Source of the DNA: Plectrocnemia conspersa
Lineage: Eukaryota > Arthropoda > Insecta > Trichoptera > Polycentropodidae
Assembly: GCA_009617715.1 (NCBI GenBank)
Contig: VTFK01000169.1
Location: 186,001-250,000, forward strand
DNA: 64,000 nt
Direction: 5' to 3'
The position numbers and the translations under genes are program-made. The notes under the pieces were generated by a model that was not told the origin of the DNA, did not search any database, and saw nothing but the letters and a program-made list of their open reading frames with translations. Shown here piece after piece: positions 51,601-64,000 of the stretch (position 1 is the first letter of the stretch; each line of letters begins with the position of its first letter).

Positions 51601-51999
51601 AATTATCAATTATTTTATAAGTAAGGTTTTTAAGTGTTTTTTTTTATATATTAAGTTTTTGTTTAACTGAAGGATAATAAAGTGTAGTGTCTTTACATTG
51701 TTTAAACAATAATTATTTTATTATACGCTATTAAAAATTTTAATATTTAGGAAACGAATTTAAAATTCTTAAAATGTTATAAAAATGGACATGTATAATA
51801 TTTACCCAAGATATCACAAGGTTAAGATTAAGATATTTTTTTACAAGCTGAAAGCCTATAATGTATAAATCGAACAATACTTGTTAACCTGATATTTTAT
51901 TTGTAATTTTATAACTTATAGTTTTTAATAAATTAAGCGCATTTTTAAATAGATTTAATATATAAATATTATACATTCCTAAGCGCGCTTTTATTCCGT

Positions 52000-52450
52000 T
52001 AATAAGATATTTCCTTTGCCTTAATCGAAACGACCACGCGATCGAACAACATATTCGTCTCGTCCACTAACTTCCATTATTGCCGTTTACTAAAGAGACG
52101 CAGACACACAGACACACACCCTTACCACCATCACCAGCAGAAGCAAAATTAAGTGGAAAACTCTCGGAGACAAAGCAAACAAGTTTTCACCTCTGACCGG
52201 CTTATATTGCCTTCTGCGCTTGTTTCAGTCGAGGTTTGTACCTAACAACGAACATGAGCACCCTTTATACATACACAAAACCTTGCCGACAGAGACTTAA
52301 GTAACCAGGGAGACCGCGGCGATCATTCCCTGGGAAGCTTAATGCACTCCTGGAGAAAGAAATGGTGATGGCTTCCGGGGATTTCTCGGGCACATACCGA
52401 TCGACTCGCAGACTAAGTGAGCTGAACCAGGTTGACACCTCTACTGAGAA
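52000..52450. other. GC-richer island
   Basis: Balanced, non-coding. A - strand donor-like GGTG/GTAAGG at about 52118 follows a hydrophobic frame (LILLLLVMV), but no ATG or acceptor fits. Confidence 0.35.
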
Positions 52451-52859
52451 ACTACGACTGGACGTGAGTTTTTAACAAGAATCTCAGTGTATGCTTTGAG
52501 AGTATCGTTATAGTTAGGTATACTGATTTTTAATAATACTCAAAGAATTAAAATATATACCAAAATTTAAATTTATTAGAAGAAAGCTATTTAAGAATTA
52601 TTACAAGTAATATAATATGTTGCACTTTTGTTGTTAAATACGAAAATAAAAACGTTTTTACAAACGAATTAAATTTAGCTTTATAGAATTTTCATATTAA
52701 AGAAATTTACTAATTTGATATTCAAAAACGATAAATAGAGATATATTTAGAGGTTATTTACAACTATTATTTTTTAATGAATTTATTTACAACTAGAAAT
52801 ATAATATACCGGATAGAGTTCCTTGATTATGGATTCACACCAGTATAAGACAATGGAAT

Positions 52860-53870
52860 AATGAAATCAGCGTATTGTATGTTTGAGAGTAATGACTGCA
52901 GAATCTTAAAAAAAGTTAACTGAAGAAAATTTAGATAATTTCCATGAACACTTATCTTTCAAATCGCAGGAATACTTTTTAAATTCAGAAATGTCTGGCA
53001 AAAGATAAAGACTGGACAGCAATTTAAGAGATACATTTGATCAACGTTCAGCATCAAATGCTAGCTTTGAAGTGCTCTGGCTGCATCCTTGAAACAATAA
53101 ACCATATACTATTGGTGAGAAATTGCTTAAGCCAGCAGCTTTGAAAATGCCAAAGAGCATGTGTCGTCAGAAATAAGCAATGAAAATAAATTCAGTGCCA
53201 TTATTTACAAAACTTGTAAAATAAATAATTTCTATATCAACAGAAGATGTGGAAGAACAAATTATTTTTTTATTAAAAGCGAGTAAATGTTTAGCTATTC
53301 AGATTGATAAGGAAATTTATGTCTTTAATAAGGTTAATGAATACTTTATAACTAATTTAAAGTGGGAAGACTGCATTGTATCTGTTGATGAAGCTCTAGC
53401 TATCTTGGGTCACGCTTGTGGTTTTTCAGCTTTGGCGAGAGAGAATAGTCATAAAATAGAATCTAACCACTTTATGATCCATCGCCAAGCACTACTTGTA
53501 AAACATTTGTAATCTGCACTGAAAGCCGTCAAAGGGTATGCACTAAGCACGCTAGTATTTCGTAAATTGTTTACAAATAGTGATGCGGAATATACAGACC
53601 TACTTTATCATACAAAAGTGAGGTGGCTCTCTCGTTAGCTGATTTTTTGAATATGTGAAAGCATTTAACAAAGAATTGCAAAAAAAAATATCAATATATT
53701 TTAAACCATAGAAACAATTTTAGCGTTTGGATCAAAGCCTTTGTGTTCATTTTTTATGTAAAAATTACTAATTTGAAAAATAAAATTTAGTGGAAAATCA
53801 ACTGAAAAAGGAAAATAATGCCATTATTGATGTGAAATCCAAGATATTTGGCTTCATTGGACTTCTGCAA
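52860..53870 (+). pseudogene. hAT (Buster/ZBED5-like) transposase fossil 1
   Basis: Ordered + strand fragments match hAT transposases related to ZBED/SCAND3 proteins. Near 52880 is a degraded zinc-finger block (CVVCLRVMTAES). At 53057-53140 are ASFEVLWL then KPYTIGEKLLKPAALKMPK. The open frame to 53512 has EEQIIFLLKASKCLAIQIDK with the first Asp, LKWEDCIVSVDEALAILGHA with the second, and HFMIHRQALLVKHL. At 53597-53640 is YTDLLYHTKVRWLSR, and near 53820-53860 IIDVKSKIFGFIGLL. Stops fall between these blocks. The end near 54130-54230 (GGGGGACATTAAG, TGCTTTGGTGGGG) resembles a hAT 3' region but is unproven. It cannot be active. Confidence 0.85.
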
Positions 53871-54879
53871 TGTTTCAGATAAATAATCAAGCAAATTTAT
53901 TGGCTAAAAAAGTGTGAGATGACTGATTCTGTCTTACTTGTTTACTTAATAACTTAAGTATTGAAATTACTTGTATTAAAACAATTAATAAATATTATGT
54001 GAAAAAAAACTGAAACAAGCGCAGAAATGCATGAAAAACTCTTATTTTTGTGTATTATAGAACTATTTATAACTTTTTATTAGTATTATTTAACAATTGA
54101 TTGATGGTTTATGGTGATGTCCTATATTTTTTTTTCTCTTTCATGGACATCATGATTTTTGTCACAAGGGGGACATTAAGATTTTAGAAATGCTTTGGTG
54201 GGGTAGGGCCATATCACATCCATTTAATAAAATAAGCGAAATTTCTCAATTTAAAATGATTGCCGTATAACTAAAAAATACATATTTTATTCACAAGAAC
54301 TCACAAGAATTCTTATTTAATAATTGTAAATCTAACGTTGCAAAAATACAGGCGTTAGCCTAAGACATCTACTAAATAATTAATAAGACATTAGATTAAA
54401 ATCAAAGTCTATATTTCAGTCATTACAATTAAAACAGCTTAGAGGCAATATATTGCCATGTCATTAAGCTTGATTTTATATTATTCAATAATAATTATTT
54501 ATAACAAGAAAGTTTAGTAAAGCAAATTTTTAATAATCGATCAAAATTATAAATATAATATATATTTATCGCTAATTTTATTCTTTTAATTGCTCTTGAT
54601 GCTACGTTTCTACAAACTGGAAACGATCTAATAATACAAATCTACATTGATACAATCGATTACATATCGAAAATAAAATAATGAATTATGAACTGAATCA
54701 GAGTACTTATTACGGTAATAGTATTTACGAAGATCATATTTTTGGGTAAAGCTATTTAGAAACATTTCGATATTTGAATAATGCCCCATAATCTATGTAA
54801 ATAATAAGAATCTTCGCAAAGAATTTATCGTATGTCCAAAAATTACTAACCGCACCCAAAAATGTATTGCTTTTAATAT
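53871..54879. other. AT-rich region after hAT fossil 1
   Basis: No gene. The first 350 bp may be the untranslated 3' part of the hAT element. Confidence 0.4.
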
Positions 54880-55345
54880 CAATTTTATCAAAAAAGGACA
54901 TAAATGAAGCGGGCAATGAATTTACATTTGATGCTTCCATAATCCGGAACGGTGGCAGCGGAAGGCAAAAATGTTTCCCCGCAAACAGCGTTCCGGTTTT
55001 ATCTGCGCAGTTTCCGCACAAAAGCGCCGGGCGTTAAACTATATAAGATCCGGTAATATACGACTTTTCGTTATCCACCTATGTAATGGATTACACCTTG
55101 AGCAAATTTGTTCCGTGCTCTTAACTCGTATGAGTTTTCGAACAACCGCACGTACATATATGTACATACGAATGCGCGTCGTTCGCAAACGATGTTCGAA
55201 TAATTTTCCCGCTGTCCTGCGAACACTAGGAATAAATAGTAAACTTTCCAGAGTTATTAGTTCGGATTACCGCCTCGGCCCCTGTGCTTTAAAATTATGC
55301 GAAATCAATGAAAACGTTTTAATAAATAAAATATCACAATGACAC
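54880..55345. other. GC-richer island with divergent open frames
   Basis: A + frame (54971-55342, 123 codons) and a - frame (54752-55021) overlap here. Neither has a recognisable motif or codon bias. Probably a conserved non-coding patch. Confidence 0.35.
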
Positions 55346-57576
55346 ATATGTACAAATACACATATTTTAATAACCTTACATATACATACATCCGTCCTAA
55401 TAAAAATAAACTGTTTTCTTGCCATAATATAAACGTCCAATTTAACTTAATCTATTTTATTATAAGACTTAGAGTTAGATAAAATAATTGGAGTTTTTTA
55501 AATCATAATAAACATTAAATTTCATTCGAATGTATAGTTTTGCATTTTTTCTTAACTTTTAAACATCAATGCCAATATTTTTTCCAAAACAAATATATAA
55601 TACAAGCAGACTTTTATTAGATAACACTACTTTCTTTACCTAATATAGGTAATAATGGCAGATAACCACTTATGCTACCATACGACACAAATGTATCATA
55701 TGCCTTGGTGCCTCTTCAGAGAGAAAATATATTTAATATTTTTGTTACAAAGATTTATGTTCAATAATTATTCATACATATATTACAGAAAAAAATGTGA
55801 TTTGTAATCAACAGAAAAATCAAGAAAAAGTGATTATTAAATAGATAATTTATCTATGATATTGCCGGACGGTATTAAAAAATTCTACGTTAAAGCTTTC
55901 GCTGCAGATTTAACATTTAAAAAATGAAACCCCTTGAGGTTCCGAACTCTGCACTTTTTCAACATTGCAGCTACGATAGCCTTCCAGTTTTAGTTCAGTG
56001 CAGCTGCAGTAATAAATTAAAAGCGCACAGAATATATGTAATGAATAATGATTTGTGGCTAAAACACATACCCACTGAATTTTAAACATAAAATAAAACA
56101 TCATGTTTTTGCTGGAAAAATAATAATAAAAATAATAAAATAACTAATTTGACTTTTATGTGATTAAAATATATAAAATAGTGTTTTAAGTATTTATAAT
56201 CATATAAAATATCACTAAAATATATTAGAATGATAATATAAATTATTTAGTAAAAAAAACAGCGTTACTTTTACATCAATCTAATAAATCATTCATTCAT
56301 TTAACAGTATATAAAGATAAGTCTTGAAGCTACCTGTATAATTATGATAGAGTAGGATACAATTAAATGTAATTTGAAATAAATAAAGAAGAATTTAGTA
56401 CGCATATTTTTTAATTAATTACCTTTAATATCACACAATGAATGGTTTAATTTTAGAATAATTCTAATTATCATTAAAATTTTAATTATTTAATAAAACA
56501 CATTTACAAGCTGATTTTTTTGTACTTATTGTTCCGAATATAAAATTAAGTTTATTGGTATATATGTTAATTTTTTAATAACAATAGTTTATAGATTGTA
56601 TCTTAGAACTGTTCAACTGAACTGAACTGTTTCTTAACAAAAGTACAGCACGAAATATATGTTCTATATTTTCATTAAATTTGCTATTGTTGAATATTGA
56701 TGAAATCAAGATAATTTTTAACTGCCAATATAATTAAATTAACATATACTTTTCCCAAGGACAGTTAAATATGCAACAAGTTAAAAAAATTACCACATAA
56801 TTTTATATTATAAAATATCTTAACTACTAAGAAATCTTAGTTTTATTATTAAGAAGATTGTTAAGTAGTTCAATAAACTCTAAAAAAAAAATAAAAATAA
56901 GATGAATGTTTTTGGGTTATATGGTACATCTTTAGTTTAAGAAACATTAATCATAATAAATATGTTTATATACCTACACAAATTGATTGATAACTATATA
57001 AAAGGGCTGCATTAGCTCGGCCACTGGTTGATAATAGAAATTGATGCCGTCGAAAGTTTCAGCTCGCACCACGATTTTTCGTCTTTAAGTCGACATGTAT
57101 AACTGTCCAAAAGTAGGACATAAAATTTATCGCGGGACTTAGTCGTAGAACCATGAGATATGTTTTACTTAGTTGGTCGGAGTATTTTTACGGACGCCCA
57201 TAACAAGCGGCTAAGGGAGACGGGCCGAGACCGAAATCAAACTCGAGAACTCATTGTTTACGGTTTATCCGGTTTACGATTAAATTCAGCCAAGCCAATA
57301 TATAGTAATATGTACAATGTTCGGTGCCTTTCTATGTTAAACTGGACAGATACAATTGTATGTATTGTTCTCTATGACTTGCCAATAGCTTGTTAAATCT
57401 GGTTTACAATCAAAATACTCGCTGTCATATGATATGTGTTAAATCCGGTGTCGAGAATTGTAACAAGCGATAGTAAATGCCAACAACACAATTTTTGATA
57501 AATCAAACCGGTTATGTTAAAGATGTTTTTATGTAACACATACATACGTGATACTATCCTCTTGAGTTATTGCATA
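55346..57576. other. AT-rich region with a TATA-containing patch
   Basis: No gene. At 56995-57005 is TATATAAAAGG, a strong TATA match followed by a balanced 350 bp patch. No coding exon follows that I can recognise. Confidence 0.4.
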
Positions 57577-58930
57577 GGAAAGTGATGGCGAACCTATGAT
57601 TCGGCTGTCAATGGTGACACGCCAAGACATTTTGCGTGACACGCATCGTTTACGTAGAAGATTTTCTATATGTAAGAATCAGTGCCAATAAGTATATTGG
57701 GAAACGATATATGTAAAAATGCTATAAACACATTACGTGAGCAAAAATTGTCTAAAGTTGTATTAGAGATTGGGCACCCAATATGAGAGGGAAATAGGTG
57801 GGATTTGTGAAATTGTTGAAGAAAGCTATTGGACATCCACATGTTCCTTTTATTATTCAACAGGTTTTGTCTGTCAATGCAGGATTCACATAATTAAATG
57901 ATTTATTGTCAATTATAAAAAAATAGTGAATTTAATAGCAGCTTAAGTCTTTCACAAGCGGGAATTTTCAACGCTTTTAGAGGAAGTTGATTCAGCCTGC
58001 AGTAGACTGCTGATGTGAGGTGGCTAAACCATGAAAAGGTACTTGAGTGATTTGTGAAGTGCTTTGTAGATATTGAGATATTTTTTGAGAATAAGAATCT
58101 GGAAAACTTTCTTCATGTTAATACTTTAATAAGTGGGTCAATTCATTGATGTTTTTTTACAAATATCTCTGTTCATATGAATAGACTCAACTTTTAATAA
58201 ACAAGGTCTTGGAAAAGTATGTACATTGTGTTTGGATACATAAAAGCCACTGAAAGTAAACTTATTTTTTTAAGCGAGATGTAGAAATTAAGAATTATAA
58301 GTAAAAGTATATTTCAAGAAGGAAAGCACAACTATTCAAAATAAAATGTAGACCATGCATTATAAGTACCAGTATAACTGTTTCTTTACCAGCTCGGCCA
58401 AAGATTTAATTAATTAACCTTGTTACTTTACCAGTTCGGCAAAAGATTTAATTAACTTATAAGCCCGGATTTAAAAGTTCAAATAATTAAGTGTACGGAT
58501 GTAGTAGTTTACAGCACTTTGGAATTGAATGGTTTCAAATTGATGCAAATTGATGATTTAAAGATGCAACTTGCATAATTTTGTCAACATCTGGACTCAA
58601 GGGTTTGTCAAATTTAGGTCTAAATTTAAGAATTTGGAAAAATATTGTTTGAAGAATGAAGAAGAGTGCCACTACGAACAATAAATTTGTGGCGCTTGAA
58701 ACTGATTAACGACGTCTTTACTATAATTTTTCTCTATATTCTTTTGTAAAACCTTTTTCTTGGCGTTAAATAGTATTAGAACGAATAAAAAAAACCGACT
58801 GATAGATAAAGTTAGGAGCGCTTGCTTGGGCTTCAAGTACGCGAAATACGAACCTTTAATTGAAGATTTAGCAAATGCAATTTAGCATTAAGAGTCACAA
58901 ATTAAAAAAATATTTCATGTACATAAACCA
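57577..58930 (+). pseudogene. hAT transposase fossil 2 with a SPIN-like left terminus
   Basis: The left end reads GTGATGGCGAACCTATGA at about 57582, strongly like the terminal sequence of SPIN/Buster-type hAT elements (consensus of type CAGTGxxGGCGAACCTATGGC). Downstream + strand fragments keep family order. Near 57970-58000 is QAGIFNAFRGS, and near 58013-58085 is TADVRWLNHEKVLE then FVKCFVDIEIFFENKN (compare HTDVRWLSRGKVLERF). Near 58600-58640 is FVKFRSKFKNLEK, and near 58770-58890 RTNKKNRLIDKVRSACLG then FKYAKYEPLIEDLANAI, the dimerisation region. No right terminus was found. Many stops. A 42 bp tandem duplication lies inside it at 58384-58458. Confidence 0.82.
58384..58458 (+). repeat. Two-copy tandem duplication inside hAT fossil 2
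   Basis: CTTTACCAGCTCGGCCAAAG begins unit 1 (58384-58425) and CTTTACCAGTTCGGCAAAAG begins unit 2 (58426-58458). Three differences fall in the shared 20 bases, so it arose after or during the element's decay. Confidence 0.85.
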
Positions 58931-59199
58931 CTCGAGTCAAATACATTAACATATTTTGTAAATAAATATTAATTAGTTATCGGTTTTTTAAAGGCTGAAC
59001 AAACCTTTATAGCTCTTGAAGCAATCAATTTCAATCGGTCGGTAGTTAGCGATCCTGCTTTTTAGATCAAAAGGTCTTAGGAAATTCTAAAATGGTACCC
59101 CAGAACATCAAATGTTTTAAATGGTAACTATTTTTTATATTAAATTTTAATATGTTATTGAAATTTGCTTCATTTAATGAGTTGAATCAAACAGTTTGG

Positions 59200-60540
59200 G
59201 GATAGCTGTATTTTTTTCTTAGAAGGCCTACTCAAACAAGCTCCGGGGAAGACTCAATCACGACGTTACCCGGAGCGTAAGGAATGCTCAATCTCTATTT
59301 GCCATTGCAATAAACAAAAGATAAACGTTTTTCTTATCCCCGAGCACATTTATACACCCGGGCAAGGTGTGTTCGTCTAGTGCACCGGATAAAATCTGGC
59401 AAAGGAACGAATGAGGGAAACGGGTCGTATCCCGCTCGGTTATAAATCGAAATTGTTCTTATCTGGCGATAAAGGGCCGTAGCTGTAGTGGTGCTAGTGG
59501 TGGTACCCACCCGACGGATTCGATTCTTGCCGATTCTTTAGTTTTTCGCTGTTTGTTTTTGACGCTCGGCCGGCAGGCACTATTGATCACCTGGCGGATG
59601 GGTCACGGGGAGGTCAGGGGTTATCTTAACTTGATTTGTGTAACGTTTCCTCGGGGCTATTCATCACGGCCCAACAACGTTTGGCGGCCGCCCTAGCTAT
59701 TATTTATCGTGATCTGGCGCAAAAGCGCAATAACGCTTAATTAAAAAAATGCAGTGTATTAAGGTATGTATCATGAGTTCAAAAAATATTTTAAATTGCC
59801 TCTTAATAAAATTAGTGCCATAAATCATGGTACTTCTATAAACACGATAATAAACGCTCTACAAATAACAGTTATGGGATAGAGGAACGCTATGCAAACA
59901 ATTATATAATTGCTTTACAATACATATAATATTAAGTTATTGAATAGTTATTTGTGCATGCTCTCAATTGGTTTATTCTTTGCTAAAGGTGGCTTACCAG
60001 ATCTGCACTACGATACAAGAATAATCTGGTTTATTAGCCGCATCAGTTAGAAATATTATATTTAAAATTTTAAACATTTTATTAACTAGACTGCACATAG
60101 TGTTTGACGACGAGAAAATCAGTTCACCGCTGCATTATAGGGGAGAGCACAGCTTTATCGAAAAGCCGTTAAGTTCTCGGGGCAGCAAAAATTAAAGCAA
60201 TCGCTTTGAGCAAGTTTGCGTTTCCATAACGAACTTTAAGTATCAACTTCGTATTATGCCCCGGGGAAAAATATCAATGGAGAACCGACCGTTTGACGAT
60301 GTGCAAGAAAGAAAGGAAAGCGATTATGTAAGCGTTTCACGTATGTAAAATAGTCTGAAAGCAAACTCGTTTATAGGAATTTCACGTTTTGCCACGAGCG
60401 ACGTGACGCCGTGGGATGATGCAGACCTATGAAACTAACCAACGTTTTTCCGCGTGCACCACTTTTCTATTTTTGTAACACTGACACCCTTGATACCATT
60501 CGTTTGCATATGTGTGCCACAAGGCAACCCTTACATTTGT
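59200..60540. other. Two GC-richer islands (59200-59760 and 60080-60540)
   Basis: Non-coding, balanced composition, with no open frame of note. They are possibly conserved elements of a neighbouring gene. Confidence 0.35.
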
Positions 60541-63500
60541 AGGGTAAAATAAAAATCACATTGTTGTTGAGCAAATTATTTAAATATGTAAAAGTTCAAA
60601 ATATATATATATGTTTTAATGCTATATTGCAATTTACCAAATAAAAATCAAATATTGAAATTAAAAAAATGTATGTTTTAGGGATAGAATAATATCTCTT
60701 AATGTATCGCAAATATTCAAATTAGAAACAGTATGTTTATAATGTATAATTAAAACTTATTGGTTAATGTAAAAGTTTTGAATTTTTTTTATAATGCAAT
60801 TTTTTTTCATCTTAACTGATAAATAACATTTGTTTTTAAACTATTATTTTCTATAAAGGACACTTCTTTGCCACTATAAATTTTGATTTATATCTCTAAA
60901 TAGTGACCCAAATTCATTCTTCAAATGCATATATAATATTTCAGAATGAAATTTTGATAAAATTATGAATACCTTTTTAATTGAAGACTGAAAATTTAAA
61001 TTAAACAAATGTGAGGATTTTTATACTTCAAAAATAGAAGAAATGATGAAATGAATTTGGTTTATGACAATGCGTTACACAAAATAAAAGGGCAAATAAT
61101 AACTTAAGCACATCATTAGATTTACTTTTTAATAATAGTAAAAGAGTACAATGTAATATTTATATAAAAAAACACAATGTAATTTATGTAAAAAAATAAA
61201 AAGTTAATTAAAAAAATAACTTATTAGATAACAAGGATGTAGATAACATGACTGTTAATATGATATGAACAATATTTAGAAAAATACTGTAAATAATAAA
61301 ATAAAAAAGTCAATATTATTTTAAGACATTATTTCGATTCGACCCAAAACTAAGTATACAGGTGAGTATGTAGTTCAATGATAATATTAAAAATGTTATA
61401 ACATTTTCAACGTTACAAAACAAGTAGAATATAAAATTTTAACTGAAAAATGGAAAACATACCAACAATGTAGAAATATGATAGTCAAAGCATTACTAAT
61501 AGCTAAACAAAATAGTATAAAAGTCGATAGTTGACATAAAAAATGACTCGAACAAAAAGAGTATAACAATAAAAAATAAAAATTTTACTCAGCGCAACGA
61601 CATAATGAGTATGAAAATTGATGAAAATATGATAATATCATCATATGATCAAAAAAAAATAATACATACTACATTTAGCGTGTAGAAGAGAATGTAAATA
61701 ATGTATCTCAGTTTAATAAATAGTACACATAGAAAAAATTCGCGATATAATTCTTAAATTGAAAAAAGAAACCAGTACTGATAAATTGAATGTTAATTTA
61801 ATTAAATAAACATAGGAAATCCTAGATTTCAAGCGAGCTTTAGAAGCAATAGACAGAGTAATAATGTTTAAGAAATTAGTTATATGAATTAGTAACATAG
61901 TTTTAAAATTATTTAATATATATTTAAAAAAGTTAAAATAAATAATGCCTATTCCAAAGAAACCATACATTGTTGTTTATAATTTATATTAATTATATAA
62001 ATAATAATATAAAAAATGTAAAATGCAATTATTTGCGGACACTATAATTTATTGCATAGGTGATGATGTTAAACAAATTAAGATAACTTAAAAAACGAAT
62101 AAAATATAATATAAATATAGTTAAAAAATATTCTACTTAAGCTGAATGAGAATGAAATAAAATGTATGTTTATTAATTATAAAGATATGTAAGATAAAAA
62201 TATAAATATAGTTAACGATAACTATTATAGGAATATTTTATAATATAAAATATTAAGAATTAATTGTAAATAATTTTTTTTAAGGTATATAGTAATTACA
62301 CATAGAAAAAAAATAGTAGAAATAAATTATAGATATATTATCTAGGATAATAAATATGGTAATAAACACAAAAAAATAATCTACATTACTATTAATTTGC
62401 CCCACTTAAACTATTGTGCAACAATATAATATATATAATTATTAAATTAGATAAATTTATGTTGTAAAAATTACGAAATGGGGCAATGAGAATAGTTTTA
62501 AATAAATATTGATTTACTAGTTTAAGAAATATAATTGATATATTGGAATAATTAAATATTTAAGAAATAATAAAGAAATGGTTTAGTATTTATATATGTT
62601 AGTTAGAGTATATATTAATATATATAAATGTACATATACTTATTACTAGAAATAGTGTCAATTTTTAGGATTGTTAGGTATAAGAAAACAAGTAAGGTCA
62701 GAGAATTAGGAGTAAAATCTGAATTTATATAATAAAATTCATAGGACAATCCGCAAAAATAAAAATGTAACGGGCTTTCTTACTAGAATAAAGAAAAACA
62801 CATTCGTGCTTTAAAAATAAATTACAATCCATATATTTTAATCAAATTTGCTTAGTGTATAAGCAATTAGCTATATTAGCTAAATAAATAAATAAACAAT
62901 AAAATTAGTCACCGAATGAACAGTAGAGAGCAAAAATATTTTTTATAAATATCTGCCATTAATATACAACACTGTTTACTTTATGAATTTCGTAAAAGAA
63001 AGTTTTTTACTAAAATTCGTTTGACATTGAAATGGTTTACAAATATTTGCTCTGAAGATTTTTTATTTGTCAATAAATGACCTACCTGGCGACCTTCGAA
63101 GTCTGATATTGACAAGTTAAAGGTCATGATTGACATTGTTCGCGTCAAAATATCGCAATGAAATTTGGACTTCTCCTCAATTGTCAGCCGCCTAACATTT
63201 GACATGTGTTGCTCTGAGTGCACGAGCCTTTTTGCTTCGATTGGTAACTAGAGATCTGGTTATTTACAACAATGTGACACGATAATTAACCAAACTTTAC
63301 CATATTAACCACACAAAAGTTGATAGTTTTTCACACTTTTCAGACCTTACTTTTTATCATACTTTCCGGACATTGCATCAACTATTATTCTCCTAGACTG
63401 TATGATTATTATTTGTTCAGATCATTACAATTTTTTTAGAATATAATATACATAAATCAGCATAGGGAAAAAAAATTTTTTTTTGTCAAAGTCGCAGATA

Positions 63501-64000
63501 TTTTTTTTAATGGCATGTATAAGCTTCGAGAAAGATAAGAGAAAGAATTTAAAATACCAATTTAAAATTATTTATTTGATTAAATTAATAATAAAATCTA
63601 AAAAAAATATATGAAAAATACGTCAAAATTTGTGCATCAACACAATATGTCACAAAGAATATAAACTCATTACATGATATAAAAAATTCACAGAAAGTTC
63701 TGTGTTTGAAAATATTGATTATTGTATTCTGTTAACTTATTGTATTTTTTTTTTATTAAAAAAGAGATTCTTCTGTAATCGAAAGCAGACAGTTTTGAAT
63801 CAAAATAAATAGAACAAAATTTTGGATTTTATGTCAAGTTTCAATTTAATAATCAAGCTCTACTAACAATTAAAATAATTATAGCATATTGTTGAGCTGA
63901 AGACAAATTAAGTCTTAAAACAAAACTTTCAGCAACGACAACATCTGGATCAATCTGAATGTAGAAATTTTGTATCAAATAATTTGAATTGATATCATGG
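60541..64000. other. Very AT-rich region with one balanced patch
   Basis: 60541-62970 is low-complexity A/T with no gene. The patch 63000-63260 has a - frame of 80 codons (62981-63223) without a known motif. It also has several AGGTCA-type half-sites at 63079-63126 (see findings). The rest to the window end is AT-rich. Confidence 0.45.

Noticed and set aside
54971..55342. 123-codon + strand frame
   Set aside because: Arg/Cys-rich with no conserved pattern; sits in a GC-richer non-coding island.
1..64000. CRISPR arrays, operons, rRNA genes
   Set aside because: Nothing of the kind is present, as expected for insect nuclear DNA.

Overview
The window is AT-rich eukaryotic DNA (roughly 70% A+T by eye) from an insect. 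It has no bacterial-style operons and no long intact genes. Three things point to an insect: a Rebers-Riddiford cuticular protein reading frame with a short 70 bp intron, an exon of a Sidestep-type immunoglobulin adhesion protein, and a transposon load of mariner, pogo/Tigger, hAT and jockey-like non-LTR fossils. Lepidoptera is my best guess, from the retrotransposon type, but the order is not proven.

Layout. 1-874: right part of a decayed mariner element. 875-4321: AT-rich spacer. 4322-9030: a direct duplication of a 2.1 kb unit (4322-6420 and 6947-9030) around a 526 bp spacer, which ends in a piggyBac-like terminus at a TTAA. 9031-17600: non-coding, with three GC-richer islands. 17600-18490: pogo/Tigger transposase fossil. 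20479-20803: two 3' exons of a cuticular protein gene (+ strand) with a poly(A) signal. 21268-21712: 3' end of a non-LTR retrotransposon (- strand). 21713-38032: non-coding, AT-rich with GC-richer islands. 38033-38143: one clear coding exon on the - strand, the start of an Ig domain of Sidestep type. 41205-43575: two more non-LTR fossils. 45050-45530: a second pogo/Tigger fossil. 49510-51600: two copies of an unclassified repeat of about 220 bp. 52860-53870 and 57577-58930: two hAT (Buster/ZBED-like) transposase fossils. The rest is non-coding.

Interpretation. The only convincing host genes are the cuticular protein 3' part and the Sidestep-like exon. They lie on opposite strands about 17 kb apart. 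Sidestep-family genes usually have very long introns, so much of the window is plausibly intron of that gene on the - strand; the GC-richer islands would then be candidate regulatory elements. That is inference. No tRNA, rRNA, CRISPR array or complete mobile element was found. I saw no clearly new biological system. The most unusual structures are the recent 2.1 kb duplication with its TTAA junction, a near-perfect 19 bp hairpin at 23830-23877, and a short cuticular protein gene whose 5' exon cannot be located.
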